From DASWZN01 sp963841635 (GTDB taxonomy: Bacteria > Acidobacteriota > Terriglobia > Bryobacterales > Bryobacteraceae), in the NCBI GenBank assembly GCA_963841635.1, contig CAWJDO010000002.1, positions 5,084,001 through 5,148,000 of the forward strand: a DNA stretch of 64,000 nucleotides, read 5' to 3'. Shown here piece after piece: positions 53,493 through 62,523 of the stretch (its first letter is position 1; each line of letters starts with the position of its first letter). The position numbers and the translations under genes are program-made. The notes under the pieces are model-generated. The model did no database searches. It was not told where the DNA came from and worked only from the letters and a program-made list of their open reading frames with translations.

Positions 53493-53666
53493 ATGTGGTA
53501 TCCAAACAAGCTTCAGTGGTTCGTCATCTGGGCTGCCACCCTCCTCTGCGTTATCTTCTGGCTCGTCACCGATCCTCCGGCGGAGTCGTTCGTCATGCCT
53601 GGCCTGCTGGTGGCGGCGCTGTTCATTTGGCACGTTTCCGCGGACTTCAGGCAAACCAAAGACTGA
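53493..53666 (+). CDS. Membrane microprotein after lhr
   Basis: The 57-residue protein begins MWYPNKLQWFVIWAATLLCV and continues IFWLVTDPPAESFVMPGLLV, AALFIWHVSADFRQTKD. Two hydrophobic helices are separated by a charged turn. GAGGTG lies five bases before ATG 53493, giving a clear translation signal. No family is recognised. It starts 84 bp after lhr. Confidence 0.65.
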   Translation: MWYPNKLQWFVIWAATLLCVIFWLVTDPPAESFVMPGLLVAALFIWHVSADFRQTKD

Positions 53667-54107
53667 GGCCGGCGGCCGAGCGCCCCGGAATCCCGGTGTC
53701 CGAGGACAGCGAGACCACCGGCGTTTCCCCGCGCGTCCGGAGCGTTCAACGCCTCCGTTAGCCGCTGGGGCGAGCCGCCTTCCGCCGCAGCTGCGGCACT
53801 CGTAACGCCTGAGCGGACGGCCGATCTGAGGAGTCCGGCGACGGACTTCGTTGGAGGCCCTCATATCTTTCTCCGGCGACGACCCTAAAGATCTGGCGCC
53901 TGGCGACGATCTACTGGCTGTAAGCTAGCTGTACCACAGCGCCGCAGCACCTGGCACCTGGACGGGGCCGGAGGAGCCGCTCGAACGAGGGCGGACGGCG
54001 CGTGGCAGCGGCTTGTTTTCCAGAAGAGCTTCGGGACTCACGAAGCGCGAGCTATGCCTGGTGGTCTTGCTGCCACCGCGTGGATAGCGCCGCTCCAAAT
54101 CGCCGAT
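53667..54107. other. Gene-free region upstream of the exopolysaccharide operon
   Basis: These 441 bases hold no protein I can support. The last 80 bases contain two successive hairpins (54028-54046 and 54060-54077) just upstream of the RHH-like gene. The rest has no recognisable promoter and no riboswitch class I can match. Confidence 0.5.
54028..54077 (+). promoter_or_regulatory. Two consecutive hairpins in the leader of the exopolysaccharide operon
   Basis: GCTTCG (54028-54033) pairs with CGAAGC (54041-54046) across GGACTCA. GGTGG (54060-54064) pairs with CCACC (54073-54077) across TCTTGCTG. They are followed after 30 bases by ATG 54108. They could form a leader RNA or attenuator controlling the operon. 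No known riboswitch consensus fits. Confidence 0.3.
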
Positions 54108-54386
54108 ATGTCCGGGTTGAAACCTCGCAACCGTTTGGTGAATTTCCGGCTGACCGAAGAAGAATACGGCAGGCTGGCCGGGGTTTGCGCGCGTAAGGGA
54201 TCTCCGAGCATCTCCGACTTCGCTCGTGCCGCCATCCTGCGCTCAGTCGAGGCCGAAGCCGGTCACGGAGGGCCGCTCGATATGCTGCTGGCCGCACTCG
54301 GCGAGCGGCTTAGCGACCTGGAACGCAACTTTCGAAACCAGGCCGAACCGGCCGGAGATGTCGCCCGGTGCAATCCACAAAGGTAA
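54108..54386 (+). CDS. Ribbon-helix-helix-like small protein at the head of the EPS operon
   Basis: The 92-residue protein has the RHH-type N-terminus LKPRNRLVNFRLTEEEYGRL with a beta strand of alternating residues and two helices (GSPSISDFARAAILRSVEA). A helical tail follows. CopG/MobC-like RHH proteins bind DNA; here position before the exporter suggests operon autoregulation. That is inference. ATG 54108 begins the conserved strand; an earlier ATG at 54054 is in frame but adds non-conserved residues. Confidence 0.5.
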   Translation: MSGLKPRNRLVNFRLTEEEYGRLAGVCARKGSPSISDFARAAILRSVEAEAGHGGPLDMLLAALGERLSDLERNFRNQAEPAGDVARCNPQR

Positions 54387-54396
54387 GGATCTACCC

Positions 54397-55341
54397 ATGA
54401 TTCGCTTCCTTCTGCTCCTGATAGCGTGCGCGGCCGCGGCGGCTCAGACGCACGGAACCTTCGTAGACCTCAACGCGCCCAACTTGCCCGCCCAGAGAAT
54501 CGGCCCGGACGATTTGATCGCCGTCAGCGTCTATGACGCTCCGGAGTTCACGCGCACGGTGCGCGTAGGTCCCGACGGAATGATTCGCCTGCCCATGACC
54601 GACCATCGCATCAAGGCGCAGGGCCTGCTGCCAGCCGATCTGGAAACCGCGATTGCCGAGACGCTGCGGTCCGGCGGCCTGGTAGTCGAGCCCGTGGTCG
54701 CGGTCACCGTGGTCGAGTATCACAGCCGGCCGATCAGCGTCGCCGGAGCCGTCAAGACTCCGGTGACCTTCCAGGCCGTGGGGACCGTGACGCTGCTTGA
54801 CGCGCTGACCCGCGCCGGCGGCCTCAGCCAGGACGCCGGACCCGATATTTTGGTGAGTTGTACGCAACCCTCCGCCGGCGGCTCCGCTACGGCCCTGGTA
54901 CAGCGGATCCCCGTCAAGGGTCTCATCGATGCGGCGGACCCGGAACTCAACCTCCGCCTGACCGGCGGCGAGGAAATCCGTGTGCCCGAGGCCGGCAAGG
55001 TGTTCGTCGTGGGCAACGTGAAGAAGCCGGGCGCCTTCGTCCTTCAGGACGGGGCGGAAACCAGCGTGCTGAAAGTCCTGGCGCTGGCCGAGGGCCTGAC
55101 TCCGTTTGCTACTGCCGTCGCTTACATCTACCGCCGGGACGCCGATTCGGTCACGAAGCACGAGATTCCGATTCCCCTGCGCAAGATTATGGAGCGCAAG
55201 TCGCCCGACGTTCCGCTGCTTGCCAACGATGTCTTTTACATTCCCGACAACTCCGGGCGGCGGACCACCATGACCGCGCTCGATCGCATTCTAGGCTTCG
55301 GCTCTGCCACCGCCTCTGGCGTTCTGGTCTGGAGGCACTAG
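54397..55341 (+). CDS. Wza-like polysaccharide export protein (Poly_export + SLBB)
   Basis: The 314-residue protein has a signal peptide (residues 1-17), the Poly_export domain RIGPDDLIAVSVYDAPEFTR and GPDGMIRLPM, then two SLBB-type domains (GAVKTPVTFQAVGTVTLLDA, GNVKKPGAFVLQDGAETSVL). Such proteins form the outer-membrane or periplasmic conduit for EPS. It lacks the usual lipobox cysteine, as the signal ends AAAAQTHG. AAGGTAAGGA lies upstream of ATG 54397. It is followed by the Wzc-like kinase after 51 bp. Confidence 0.85.
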   Translation: MIRFLLLLIACAAAAAQTHGTFVDLNAPNLPAQRIGPDDLIAVSVYDAPEFTRTVRVGPDGMIRLPMTDHRIKAQGLLPADLETAIAETLRSGGLVVEPVVAVTVVEYHSRPISVAGAVKTPVTFQAVGTVTLLDALTRAGGLSQDAGPDILVSCTQPSAGGSATALVQRIPVKGLIDAADPELNLRLTGGEEIRVPEAGKVFVVGNVKKPGAFVLQDGAETSVLKVLALAEGLTPFATAVAYIYRRDADSVTKHEIPIPLRKIMERKSPDVPLLANDVFYIPDNSGRRTTMTALDRILGFGSATASGVLVWRH

Positions 55342-55392
55342 CCCTGGGCCCGATCCGCCCACTCTATCGCGTTCGCATCGAGGAAAAGAAAA

Positions 55393-57618
55393 ATGCCCGA
55401 ACCACTCGCCCTAAGGCCAATGGCGGCCCCGCCCTCCTGGCAGACCCAACCCGCGGCTGAGAGCTGGCGCATTTCCAGCCCTCTGCCCGAGCCAGCGTCG
55501 TCGATTTCGCTCTCCGAGTATCTCTGGATCATCAAGCGCCACCGTTGGAAAATCCTGACCTTCGTGATTGCCTCGGTAGCTGCCACGCTGGTTGTCTCCT
55601 CGCGCATCACGCCGGTGTACGAATCGACAGCCACCATTGACATCGACCGGCGCATGCCCACCGGCGTACTGGGAGAGGAGGCCACGCAATCCGGCACCAA
55701 TGACGCCGACCAGTTCCTCGCCACCCAGGTGAAGCTGGTCCAGTCGGACTCGGTGCTGCGCCCGGTGGCCGACCGCTTTAAACTGCTCGACAACGGCGAC
55801 GCCAGCTTTCCGGATGACGTGAAACCGGCCGATGCGGCGGAAGCTCCCATCCGGCTCAAGAAGCTGAAAGTCACGCGGCCCGGCAACACCTACCTGCTGC
55901 TCATCAGCTACCGCTCCACCGACCCGCATCTCGCGGCCGGGGTCTCGAATGCCATTGCCCAGTCCTACATCGACCATACCTACAGCATCCGCTACCGCTC
56001 CTCCTCCAGCCTCTCGGCGTTCATGGAGAGGCAACTCGAGGAGTTGAAGGCCAAGATGGAGCAGTCCAGCGCCGCGCTGGTACGGTTCGAGCGCGAGCTG
56101 AACGTCATCAACCCGGAAGAAAAGACCAGCATCCTTTCGGCCCGCCTGCTCCAGCTCAATACCGAGTACACCAGCGCGCAAGGCGACCGCGTCCGCAAAG
56201 AGGCCGCGGAGAACTCGGTGCGCGGCGGCAGCCTGGAGGCGGCGCAGGTCTCCGCCCAGGGCGAATCGCTCAAAAGGATGTCCGAGCGCGTCGACGAAGC
56301 GCAGGCCCGTTTCGCCGACGTAGGGGAGCACTACGGGCCGAATCATCCCGAGTACCGCAAAGCGGCGGCCCAGCTGGCCGAAGCCCGCCGGCTACTCGAC
56401 AGCGCGCGCCAGAATATCGCCCAGCGGGTCGAAGTGGAATACCACCAGGCGGTCGCGCGGGAGCGGATGCTCGAAAGCGCCGTCAACCAGACCAAGGCGG
56501 AATTTGACCGCCTCAACGCGCGGTCCTTCGAGTACCAGTCTCTCAAGCGCGAGGCCGAGGCCGACAAGAAGCTCTACGAGGAACTGGTACGCAAGATCAA
56601 AGAAGCCGGCATCAACGCCGGCTTCCAGAACAGCGCCATCCGTGTCGCGGACCCGGCCCGGCCGTCCGTCCAGCCGGTCTTTCCCATCATTCCGCTGAAC
56701 GTCGCGCTGGCGTTCGCCTTCTCGAGCCTGCTGGCGATCGGAGTCGCGGTTCTCACGGACGTGCTGGATACTACCATCCGCGATCCCGAGCAGGTCGCTC
56801 GTACTCTAAAGGCAGAAGTCATCGGCAACCTGCCGACAGTAAAGTCGTGGCGCGGCCGCCTGGCCCTGATCGCGGGCGGCGAGAAAGGAAACGGTAACGG
56901 ACATCAGGAACTGGTGCTCGCCTCCACGTCCGGGGCGGAGCAGACTCGCCACGGATACGAGGACGCCATTCGAAGCCTGCGCAATTCGATCCTGCTGGCG
57001 GATTTCGAACGCAACCTACACTCGCTGCTCGTCACCAGCGCCTCTCCGGCGGAAGGCAAGTCGACGGTGGCGGCCAACCTGGCACTGGCTCACGCCCGCC
57101 AGGGGCGCAAGACGCTGCTCATAGACGCCGACCTGCGCCGCCCCTCGCTGCACAAGCGCTTCCAGATCCCGGCCGCGGGCGGCCTGGCGAGCGTGTTGCT
57201 CGATGGCGCCGACTGGCGCACGGCGATCACGTCGGCCGAGGGGTTGCCGGAACTGTCAATTCTACCGGCTGGCGCGCCTTCCCGCCGCGCCACCGATCTG
57301 ATCGGCAAAGGGCTGGTACCTCTGCTCGACGAAGCCGTCCAGACCTACGACCTGGTGATCGTGGACGCGCCCCCCACTCTGGGGTTCGCCGAGCCGCTCG
57401 AGATCGCCACGATCGTCGACGGCGTGATTGTCGTGGCCCGGGCCGGGGAAACCGAGCGCAAGGCTGTAAGTTCCGTGCTCGTGTCGCTCCAGCGCTTGCG
57501 CGCCAACATTGTCGGGGTGGTGCTCAACCAGATCCAGAAGAACATGGCCGACACCTATCACTACTACGGCTACTACGGAAAGTACTATCACTATCGCGAA
57601 TCGGAGACGAACGTCTAG
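55393..57618 (+). CDS. Wzc-like chain-length determinant and tyrosine autokinase
   Basis: The 741-residue protein has an N-terminal Wzz domain with a TM at about residues 51-69 and a long coiled-coil periplasmic region. A second TM lies at about 430-450. Then comes a BY-kinase: Walker A ASPAEGKSTVAAN (about 551-563), Walker A' LLIDADLRRPSLHKRF, and Walker B LVIVDAPPTLG. The C-terminal Tyr cluster is YHYYGYYGKYYHYRESE. It controls polymer length with Wza and Wzy. GAGGAAAAG lies just upstream of ATG 55393. Confidence 0.92.
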   Translation: MPEPLALRPMAAPPSWQTQPAAESWRISSPLPEPASSISLSEYLWIIKRHRWKILTFVIASVAATLVVSSRITPVYESTATIDIDRRMPTGVLGEEATQSGTNDADQFLATQVKLVQSDSVLRPVADRFKLLDNGDASFPDDVKPADAAEAPIRLKKLKVTRPGNTYLLLISYRSTDPHLAAGVSNAIAQSYIDHTYSIRYRSSSSLSAFMERQLEELKAKMEQSSAALVRFERELNVINPEEKTSILSARLLQLNTEYTSAQGDRVRKEAAENSVRGGSLEAAQVSAQGESLKRMSERVDEAQARFADVGEHYGPNHPEYRKAAAQLAEARRLLDSARQNIAQRVEVEYHQAVARERMLESAVNQTKAEFDRLNARSFEYQSLKREAEADKKLYEELVRKIKEAGINAGFQNSAIRVADPARPSVQPVFPIIPLNVALAFAFSSLLAIGVAVLTDVLDTTIRDPEQVARTLKAEVIGNLPTVKSWRGRLALIAGGEKGNGNGHQELVLASTSGAEQTRHGYEDAIRSLRNSILLADFERNLHSLLVTSASPAEGKSTVAANLALAHARQGRKTLLIDADLRRPSLHKRFQIPAAGGLASVLLDGADWRTAITSAEGLPELSILPAGAPSRRATDLIGKGLVPLLDEAVQTYDLVIVDAPPTLGFAEPLEIATIVDGVIVVARAGETERKAVSSVLVSLQRLRANIVGVVLNQIQKNMADTYHYYGYYGKYYHYRESETNV

Positions 57619-57632
57619 GCCCGGCGGCCGCC

Positions 57633-58949
57633 ATGACGGAAGTGTGGAATACAGTGCGGTACGCTTGCGCCCCGGACCGAGGCAGGCCGCGGCCCCTGGC
57701 CCGCTGGGCAGGCCGCGGCCTGGCCAGTTGCCTGGACCAGGGATCGGTCTCAGCGGTGAATTTCACAGCGAACGTGCTGCTGGCAAGATGGCTGCCTTCC
57801 TCCGAATACGGCGCCTTCACGGTCGGGTTCGCATTGTTTCTGTTCTTGTCCGGCTCTCACAACGCCCTGTTGCTCGATCCGGCATGTGTCCTGGGCCCGG
57901 CTCGTTTCTCGAACGATTTGCCGCGGTACTTGAAGAGGGTGGTTTGCCTGCACGGCGCCTGGAGCCTAGCGGCGTCGCTGGTAGTGGCCGCGGCGGCGCT
58001 GGCGACCGGGGACGCTTCCCTGCGCCGGGCCTTCTGCGGGCTGGCGATCTCGCTGCCGTTCCTGCTCCTGCTCTGGCTGTTGCGGCGCTTATGTTATGTG
58101 GCCGCGGGCCCGGCCGCGGCGCTGGTCTCGAGCGCCACCTACGCAGCGTTCCTGATCGGAGGCATGTACGCGCTCCGGCATTGTACAGAGCCGTCTCCGT
58201 TTGGCGCCTTCCTGGTCATGGCCGTGGCCTCCGCGGCGGCTTCAGCCACCGCCTGGAGAAAGTTGGGCCTCGACGGTGCCTGGGGCGGAATCCTCTCCGG
58301 CGAGTGCCTGGAACTGGCGCGCACGCACTGGCAGTACGGGAAATGGCTTGGCACGACCTCCCTGTTGACCTTCGGCGTGACGCAACTGCAGACATTCCTG
58401 ATCGCGGGCTACCTGGGCCTCGCTGCCGCCGGAGCGTTCCGGGCGGTGTTCAACCTCGTCCAGCCCATGAGTCAGCTGACAGCGGCCGCCGCTCTCCTGT
58501 TCCTACCCCGCTTGAGCGCCGATTTTGGCGCGGGGCGGACTGGGAACCTGCGCGTCAAAGGCGCGCTGATCAGCGCCGGCCTGGTGAGCGTATCGCTCCT
58601 CTATGAACTGGTGCTGCTGACCTTCGGTCCGCGAATCGTGGAGATCGCTTACGGCGGGAGGTTTCGAAGCTACACCTGGCTGGTCCCGGTCCTGGGTCTG
58701 ATGCCGGTGTTCTCGGCACTGGCCTCAGGCTGGTCGCTAGTCCTGCAGGCAGTGCAAAAACCGCAACATTACCTGATTCGAGGCGCTGTAGTAGGGCCCT
58801 TAGGCGTTGCCTCGGCCCTGCTCTTCACCGCCTGGGCCGGTCTCGCCGGCGCGGCGGCAAGTATGGTGTCGAACCTGGCGGTTTCGGCGCTGGTGACGTT
58901 CTGGTTGTACCGCCGCTTCGGCCCGGTCGGGAGGAAGGCATCCACATGA
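57633..58949 (+). CDS. Wzx-like oligosaccharide flippase
   Basis: This 438-residue membrane protein has about twelve TM helices and the family's GSVSAVNFTANVLLARWLPS start. It also contains GTTSLLTFGVTQLQTFLIAG-like helices in the middle (here TTSLLTFGVTQLQTFLIAGY) and SQLTAAAALLFLPRLSADFG. It would flip lipid-linked repeat units. The stop overlaps the GT2 start by 4 bp (ATGA, 58946-58949). Its amino end has about 35 residues of low similarity. Confidence 0.8.
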   Translation: MTEVWNTVRYACAPDRGRPRPLARWAGRGLASCLDQGSVSAVNFTANVLLARWLPSSEYGAFTVGFALFLFLSGSHNALLLDPACVLGPARFSNDLPRYLKRVVCLHGAWSLAASLVVAAAALATGDASLRRAFCGLAISLPFLLLLWLLRRLCYVAAGPAAALVSSATYAAFLIGGMYALRHCTEPSPFGAFLVMAVASAAASATAWRKLGLDGAWGGILSGECLELARTHWQYGKWLGTTSLLTFGVTQLQTFLIAGYLGLAAAGAFRAVFNLVQPMSQLTAAAALLFLPRLSADFGAGRTGNLRVKGALISAGLVSVSLLYELVLLTFGPRIVEIAYGGRFRSYTWLVPVLGLMPVFSALASGWSLVLQAVQKPQHYLIRGAVVGPLGVASALLFTAWAGLAGAAASMVSNLAVSALVTFWLYRRFGPVGRKAST

Positions 58950-59932
58950 TCCAATCAAGCGCAGGCGATTTGACAGTCTCCGTGCTGGTCGCTAACTACA
59001 ATTACGGCCGGTTTCTCGGCACGGCCATCGAGAGCGCCCTGGCGCAGTCCCGCCCGGTCCAGGAAATTCTGGTCTGCGACGACGGCTCCACGGACGATTC
59101 CTGCCTGGTGGCTGAGCGGTACGCAGCGCGAGACGCCCGCATCCGGCTTCTGCGAAAAACGAACGGCGGGCAGGGGTCGGCGTTCAACACCGCTTTTGCG
59201 GCCAGCAGCGGGCAGATCCTATGCCTGCTCGACTCCGACGACGTCCTGGCGGAGCACAAGGTCGCCCGCGTGGTCGAACTGTTCACCGCCATGCCCGAGG
59301 TCAGCTGGGTGCGTCACAAGCTGCGCCTGGCCGACGAGTCGCTGACGCCGTTAGGCGCCGTACTCCCCATGTTCCGCGGGTCCCGGAAGGTGCGCGGCAA
59401 GTATGCCCACCTGGAGAAAACCGTGACCTTCAACGCCGCCGTGTCCTTGCGCCGCGAACTTGCGGAGCGGCTGTTTCCGATTCCGGAACGCGCCTTCAGA
59501 AGAGGACCGGACCTGTACCTCGATTTCATGTGCGGCCTGTTGGGGGCTACCGGATACTCGCTCGACGAGGAACTGGGGCTCTACCGCCGTCACTCTGCAC
59601 AGGTGTCCGCAAGCGGCGGCGATTTCCGGGCCGCACTCGAAGCGGAGATCGGAATGACGCGAGCGTTTCTCTCCGTCGAGCCGTGCCAAGGCTATGTCCC
59701 CACCCACATCTACAAGCACGAGCTGATCGCTGCCTACATGCGGTCGGGCCGCGTTCTCGACCGGCGGCGGCTGGCCCTCTGCGCGGCCGGCTTGGCCAGC
59801 GCAGTCCGGCTGGCAAGGGAAGGCGGCGCACGGCTGGCCTTGCTTCAACTGGCGAAGTTGGCCTACGGTTTCCTGCTGCCGCGCTTCTGGATCCGGCGGC
59901 AGCGGAAGCGCAACGCCTGGTGCCCGGCGTAA
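58946..59932 (+). CDS. GT2 glycosyltransferase of the EPS cluster
   Basis: The 328-residue GT-A protein has VSVLVANYNYGRFLGTAIES, ILVCDDGSTDDSC, GGQGSAFNTAFAAS and the DxD LLDSDDVLAEHK. A metal-linked RRGPDLYLDFMCGL and helical end follow. It transfers a sugar to the growing repeat unit; donor unknown. It is coupled to the flippase by a 4-bp overlap. A polymerase/ligase gene starts 24 bp after its stop. Confidence 0.85.
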   Translation: MIQSSAGDLTVSVLVANYNYGRFLGTAIESALAQSRPVQEILVCDDGSTDDSCLVAERYAARDARIRLLRKTNGGQGSAFNTAFAASSGQILCLLDSDDVLAEHKVARVVELFTAMPEVSWVRHKLRLADESLTPLGAVLPMFRGSRKVRGKYAHLEKTVTFNAAVSLRRELAERLFPIPERAFRRGPDLYLDFMCGLLGATGYSLDEELGLYRRHSAQVSASGGDFRAALEAEIGMTRAFLSVEPCQGYVPTHIYKHELIAAYMRSGRVLDRRRLALCAAGLASAVRLAREGGARLALLQLAKLAYGFLLPRFWIRRQRKRNAWCPA

Positions 59933-59956
59933 CGGGCGCCCGTTCACGGGGGTGCT

Positions 59957-61210
59957 ATGGCGCGACGGTTCATCATACTGGTTCTGCTGCTTATGGGGTG
60001 CGTGGACGCTCTCGGCTCCCTCGATTTGGGCACCCGTTTCTCGGGTCAGGGGCTGCTTACCATCCTCTACACCATTGCCGCCTGGGGACTTCTGCTCGGC
60101 TCCGGCAAGATCTCCAAAGCCGGCCTCAAGACGGTGTGGCCCTTCATCGCGCTGGTGATCTGGGCCCTGGCGACGCTGGTCTGGTACACGCCCAGCATCA
60201 GCGGCATTCAGAATGTTCTTTGCCTGGCGAGCTTCATCGGTCTGGCGCTGCTCGCAACCGGCCTGGCAGAAACCTGGGAAGTCCAGCGCTCCATTCAGAT
60301 GTTCTTCCGGTATGGCATCTGGTGCGCCGCGGCCGCGTACCTGTGGTGCCTGTTGAGCCGCGGCCTTGGCACCTACGAGATGATCGGCCCGCGCAGTTTT
60401 GGCATTGCCGCCCTGTTCGGGGTCGCCTGGTACGCATCCAAGTGGCGCTTCGGAACGCGCGGAGCCTTTGTCCTGGCAGCCCTTCTCCTGGTGGAAATCG
60501 GTGCGAGCCTCTCGCGCGTGGCACTGGTGGCCAGCCTGGTGATACTGACCCTGGGACGAGTGTCGGCCACGGTCAAGGGCTGGCTGTGGGGATTGTTGTC
60601 ACTGGGACTGGCCATGGTCACTTTCTGGTGGATGTTCAACAACATCGAGCCGCTCCGGGAGCGCTTTCTGCTGGGCGATGTGCAGTTGCACGTGGGCGAT
60701 GTCGCGATCAACGTCTCTGGGCGAGCCAGTCTGTGGCGAGTCACTTATGATTCGTTCCTCGACTCGCCCTGGGTGGGCAAGGGTGCGGGCTCGTCGGCCT
60801 ATCTCGTGCGAGACCGCTTCCGCACGATCGGGCACCCGCACAACGATTACCTGCGGGTCCTGCACGACTACGGAATCGTCGGGTTCAGCCTGTGGCTGCT
60901 GGGCTGGTTCAGAGTCCTCAAGCAGCTCTGGACACAGGCCAGGTTCAGCGAAAGATGGGGCAAGCCGGACGCTCAGCTCCAATTCGCCGCCTTCCTGGCT
61001 GTGTTGGGGACGTGCCAGATGATGGTTACCGATAACCCCATGACCTACATCTTCGTCATGGCGCCGCTTGGCGTCCTGGTGGGAGCGGCTGCCGGAGCGG
61101 CCTCGGCTGAGCGATACGCCCAGATGCTCGAATCCGCGGCGGTCCAACCCCTCGCTCGCTCCTTACCGGGGAGGTGGACCTCGCCAGCCAGCGCGACAGG
61201 AGGCGTTTGA
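59957..61210 (+). CDS. O-antigen ligase/polymerase-type membrane protein (Wzy-like)
   Basis: The 417-residue protein has about eleven TM helices and the periplasmic-loop motif RTIGHPHNDYLRVLHDYG followed by IVGFSLWLLGWF, typical of the O-antigen ligase family. SLSRVALVASLVILTLGRVS is also conserved. In an EPS operon with flippase and co-polymerase it is most likely the Wzy polymerase. It starts after GGGGTGCT. About 150 bases without a gene follow before the GT4. Confidence 0.8.
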   Translation: MARRFIILVLLLMGCVDALGSLDLGTRFSGQGLLTILYTIAAWGLLLGSGKISKAGLKTVWPFIALVIWALATLVWYTPSISGIQNVLCLASFIGLALLATGLAETWEVQRSIQMFFRYGIWCAAAAYLWCLLSRGLGTYEMIGPRSFGIAALFGVAWYASKWRFGTRGAFVLAALLLVEIGASLSRVALVASLVILTLGRVSATVKGWLWGLLSLGLAMVTFWWMFNNIEPLRERFLLGDVQLHVGDVAINVSGRASLWRVTYDSFLDSPWVGKGAGSSAYLVRDRFRTIGHPHNDYLRVLHDYGIVGFSLWLLGWFRVLKQLWTQARFSERWGKPDAQLQFAAFLAVLGTCQMMVTDNPMTYIFVMAPLGVLVGAAAGAASAERYAQMLESAAVQPLARSLPGRWTSPASATGGV

Positions 61211-61361
61211 TGACGAGCCGCGCCATCCGGTCTCAAGCCGGCCCTGGGCGATCGCGCGGCAACCGGGCGAACGCTCCCGCCTTACTCGCCGGCTCTGGTA
61301 TGGCTGCCGGTGGTCGACCCGGGCGGTGGTTGTCTGTGGCGACCGCGGGCCGTTTAGCGAT

Positions 61362-62519
61362 ATGCGGATCCTGACGGCTCATAACTACTATCTCGAGCCC
61401 GGCGGGGAAGACCAGGTCTTCCGCTCCGAGGCGCACCTGCTCGAAGACCGGGGTCACGCCGTGCTACGGCACTCAGTCGACAACCGCAGGGCCATAGGGA
61501 TGAGCCGCCTCCGGATCGCCGCCTCCGCGGTTTGGAACCGCTCCTCCGGCCACGAGTTCCGGTCGTTGATGGCCGCGCATCGGCCCGAGGTGGTCCACTT
61601 CCACAACACCTTTCCGCTGCTCTCGCCGGCCTGCTACGACGCCGCCAGGGAGGGAGGCGCTGCCGTAATCCAGACTCTGCACAACTACCGGCTTCTGTGT
61701 CCCGGCGCGCTGCTCGAGCGGGGCAGCGGCCCCTGCGAGTCTTGCGTCGGCCGCCAGTTGGCCTGGCCCGGGATCCTCCATGGATGTTACCGCTCGAGCC
61801 GCGCCGCGACGGCTGCCCTGGCCGGGATGACTGCCGTCCACGGGGCGGCCGGCACGTGGAGCCGCGCGGTAGACGTCTACGTGGCGCTCACCCGGTTCGC
61901 GAGGGCGCGTTTCGTCGAGGGGGGACTGCCCGCCGCCAAGATCGTGGTCAAGCCCAACTTCGTCTGGCCGGACCCGGGCCGGGGAGCGGGACGCGGAGGA
62001 TACGCTCTATTCGCCGGCCGCATGTCGGAGGAGAAGGGTCTGGCAACCCTGGCCGCGGCGTGGAAGCTCCTCGACGGCGCCCCGCCCCTCAAGGCCGCGG
62101 GCGACGGGCCGCTGGCCGGAACGCTCACCGGCGTTCCGGGTGTAGAGTGGCTGGGCCGGCGCACCCGGGAGGATGTTTTCGGCCTGATGCAGGAGGCGTC
62201 CTTCCTGGTCTTCCCGTCGCTTTGCTACGAGGGACTGCCCATGGCCGTTCTGGAGGCCTTTGCCTGCGGGCTGCCGGTGATCGCCTCGCGCAGGGGCGCG
62301 ATGGCCGAGGTCGTCGAGGACGGACGCACGGGCTTGCTCTTCCGCCCCTCGGACGCAGCCGATCTGGCAGCCACGGTCGCGTGGGCCGCCACCCACCCGA
62401 CCGAACTGAGCCGCATGCGGCGCGAGGCGCGCGCCGAGTTCGAAAGCCGGTACACGGCCGGGCTCAACTATCAGGCCCTGATCGAAATCTACGAGCGGGC
62501 CCGGTCCTCCAGGAACTGA
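61362..62519 (+). CDS. GT4 glycosyltransferase of the EPS cluster
   Basis: The 385-residue GT-B protein has MRILTAHNYYLEPGGEDQVF, VHFHNTFPLLSPACYDAARE and QTLHNYRLLCPGALLERGSG. A Cys-rich GPCESCVGRQLAWPGILHGC segment is typical of a subgroup of GT4 enzymes. YALFAGRMSEEKGLATLA and the donor motif SLCYEGLPMAVLEAFACGLP follow. ATG 61362 begins the fold. The longer frame upstream overlaps the previous gene and is rejected. Confidence 0.88.
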   Translation: MRILTAHNYYLEPGGEDQVFRSEAHLLEDRGHAVLRHSVDNRRAIGMSRLRIAASAVWNRSSGHEFRSLMAAHRPEVVHFHNTFPLLSPACYDAAREGGAAVIQTLHNYRLLCPGALLERGSGPCESCVGRQLAWPGILHGCYRSSRAATAALAGMTAVHGAAGTWSRAVDVYVALTRFARARFVEGGLPAAKIVVKPNFVWPDPGRGAGRGGYALFAGRMSEEKGLATLAAAWKLLDGAPPLKAAGDGPLAGTLTGVPGVEWLGRRTREDVFGLMQEASFLVFPSLCYEGLPMAVLEAFACGLPVIASRRGAMAEVVEDGRTGLLFRPSDAADLAATVAWAATHPTELSRMRREARAEFESRYTAGLNYQALIEIYERARSSRN

Positions 62520-62523
62520 AATC

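Noticed and set aside
53940..54107. A cyclic-di-GMP (GEMM) riboswitch was considered before the exopolysaccharide genes.
   Set aside because: The hairpins lack the conserved tetraloop and CGCAAAGCC-type core.
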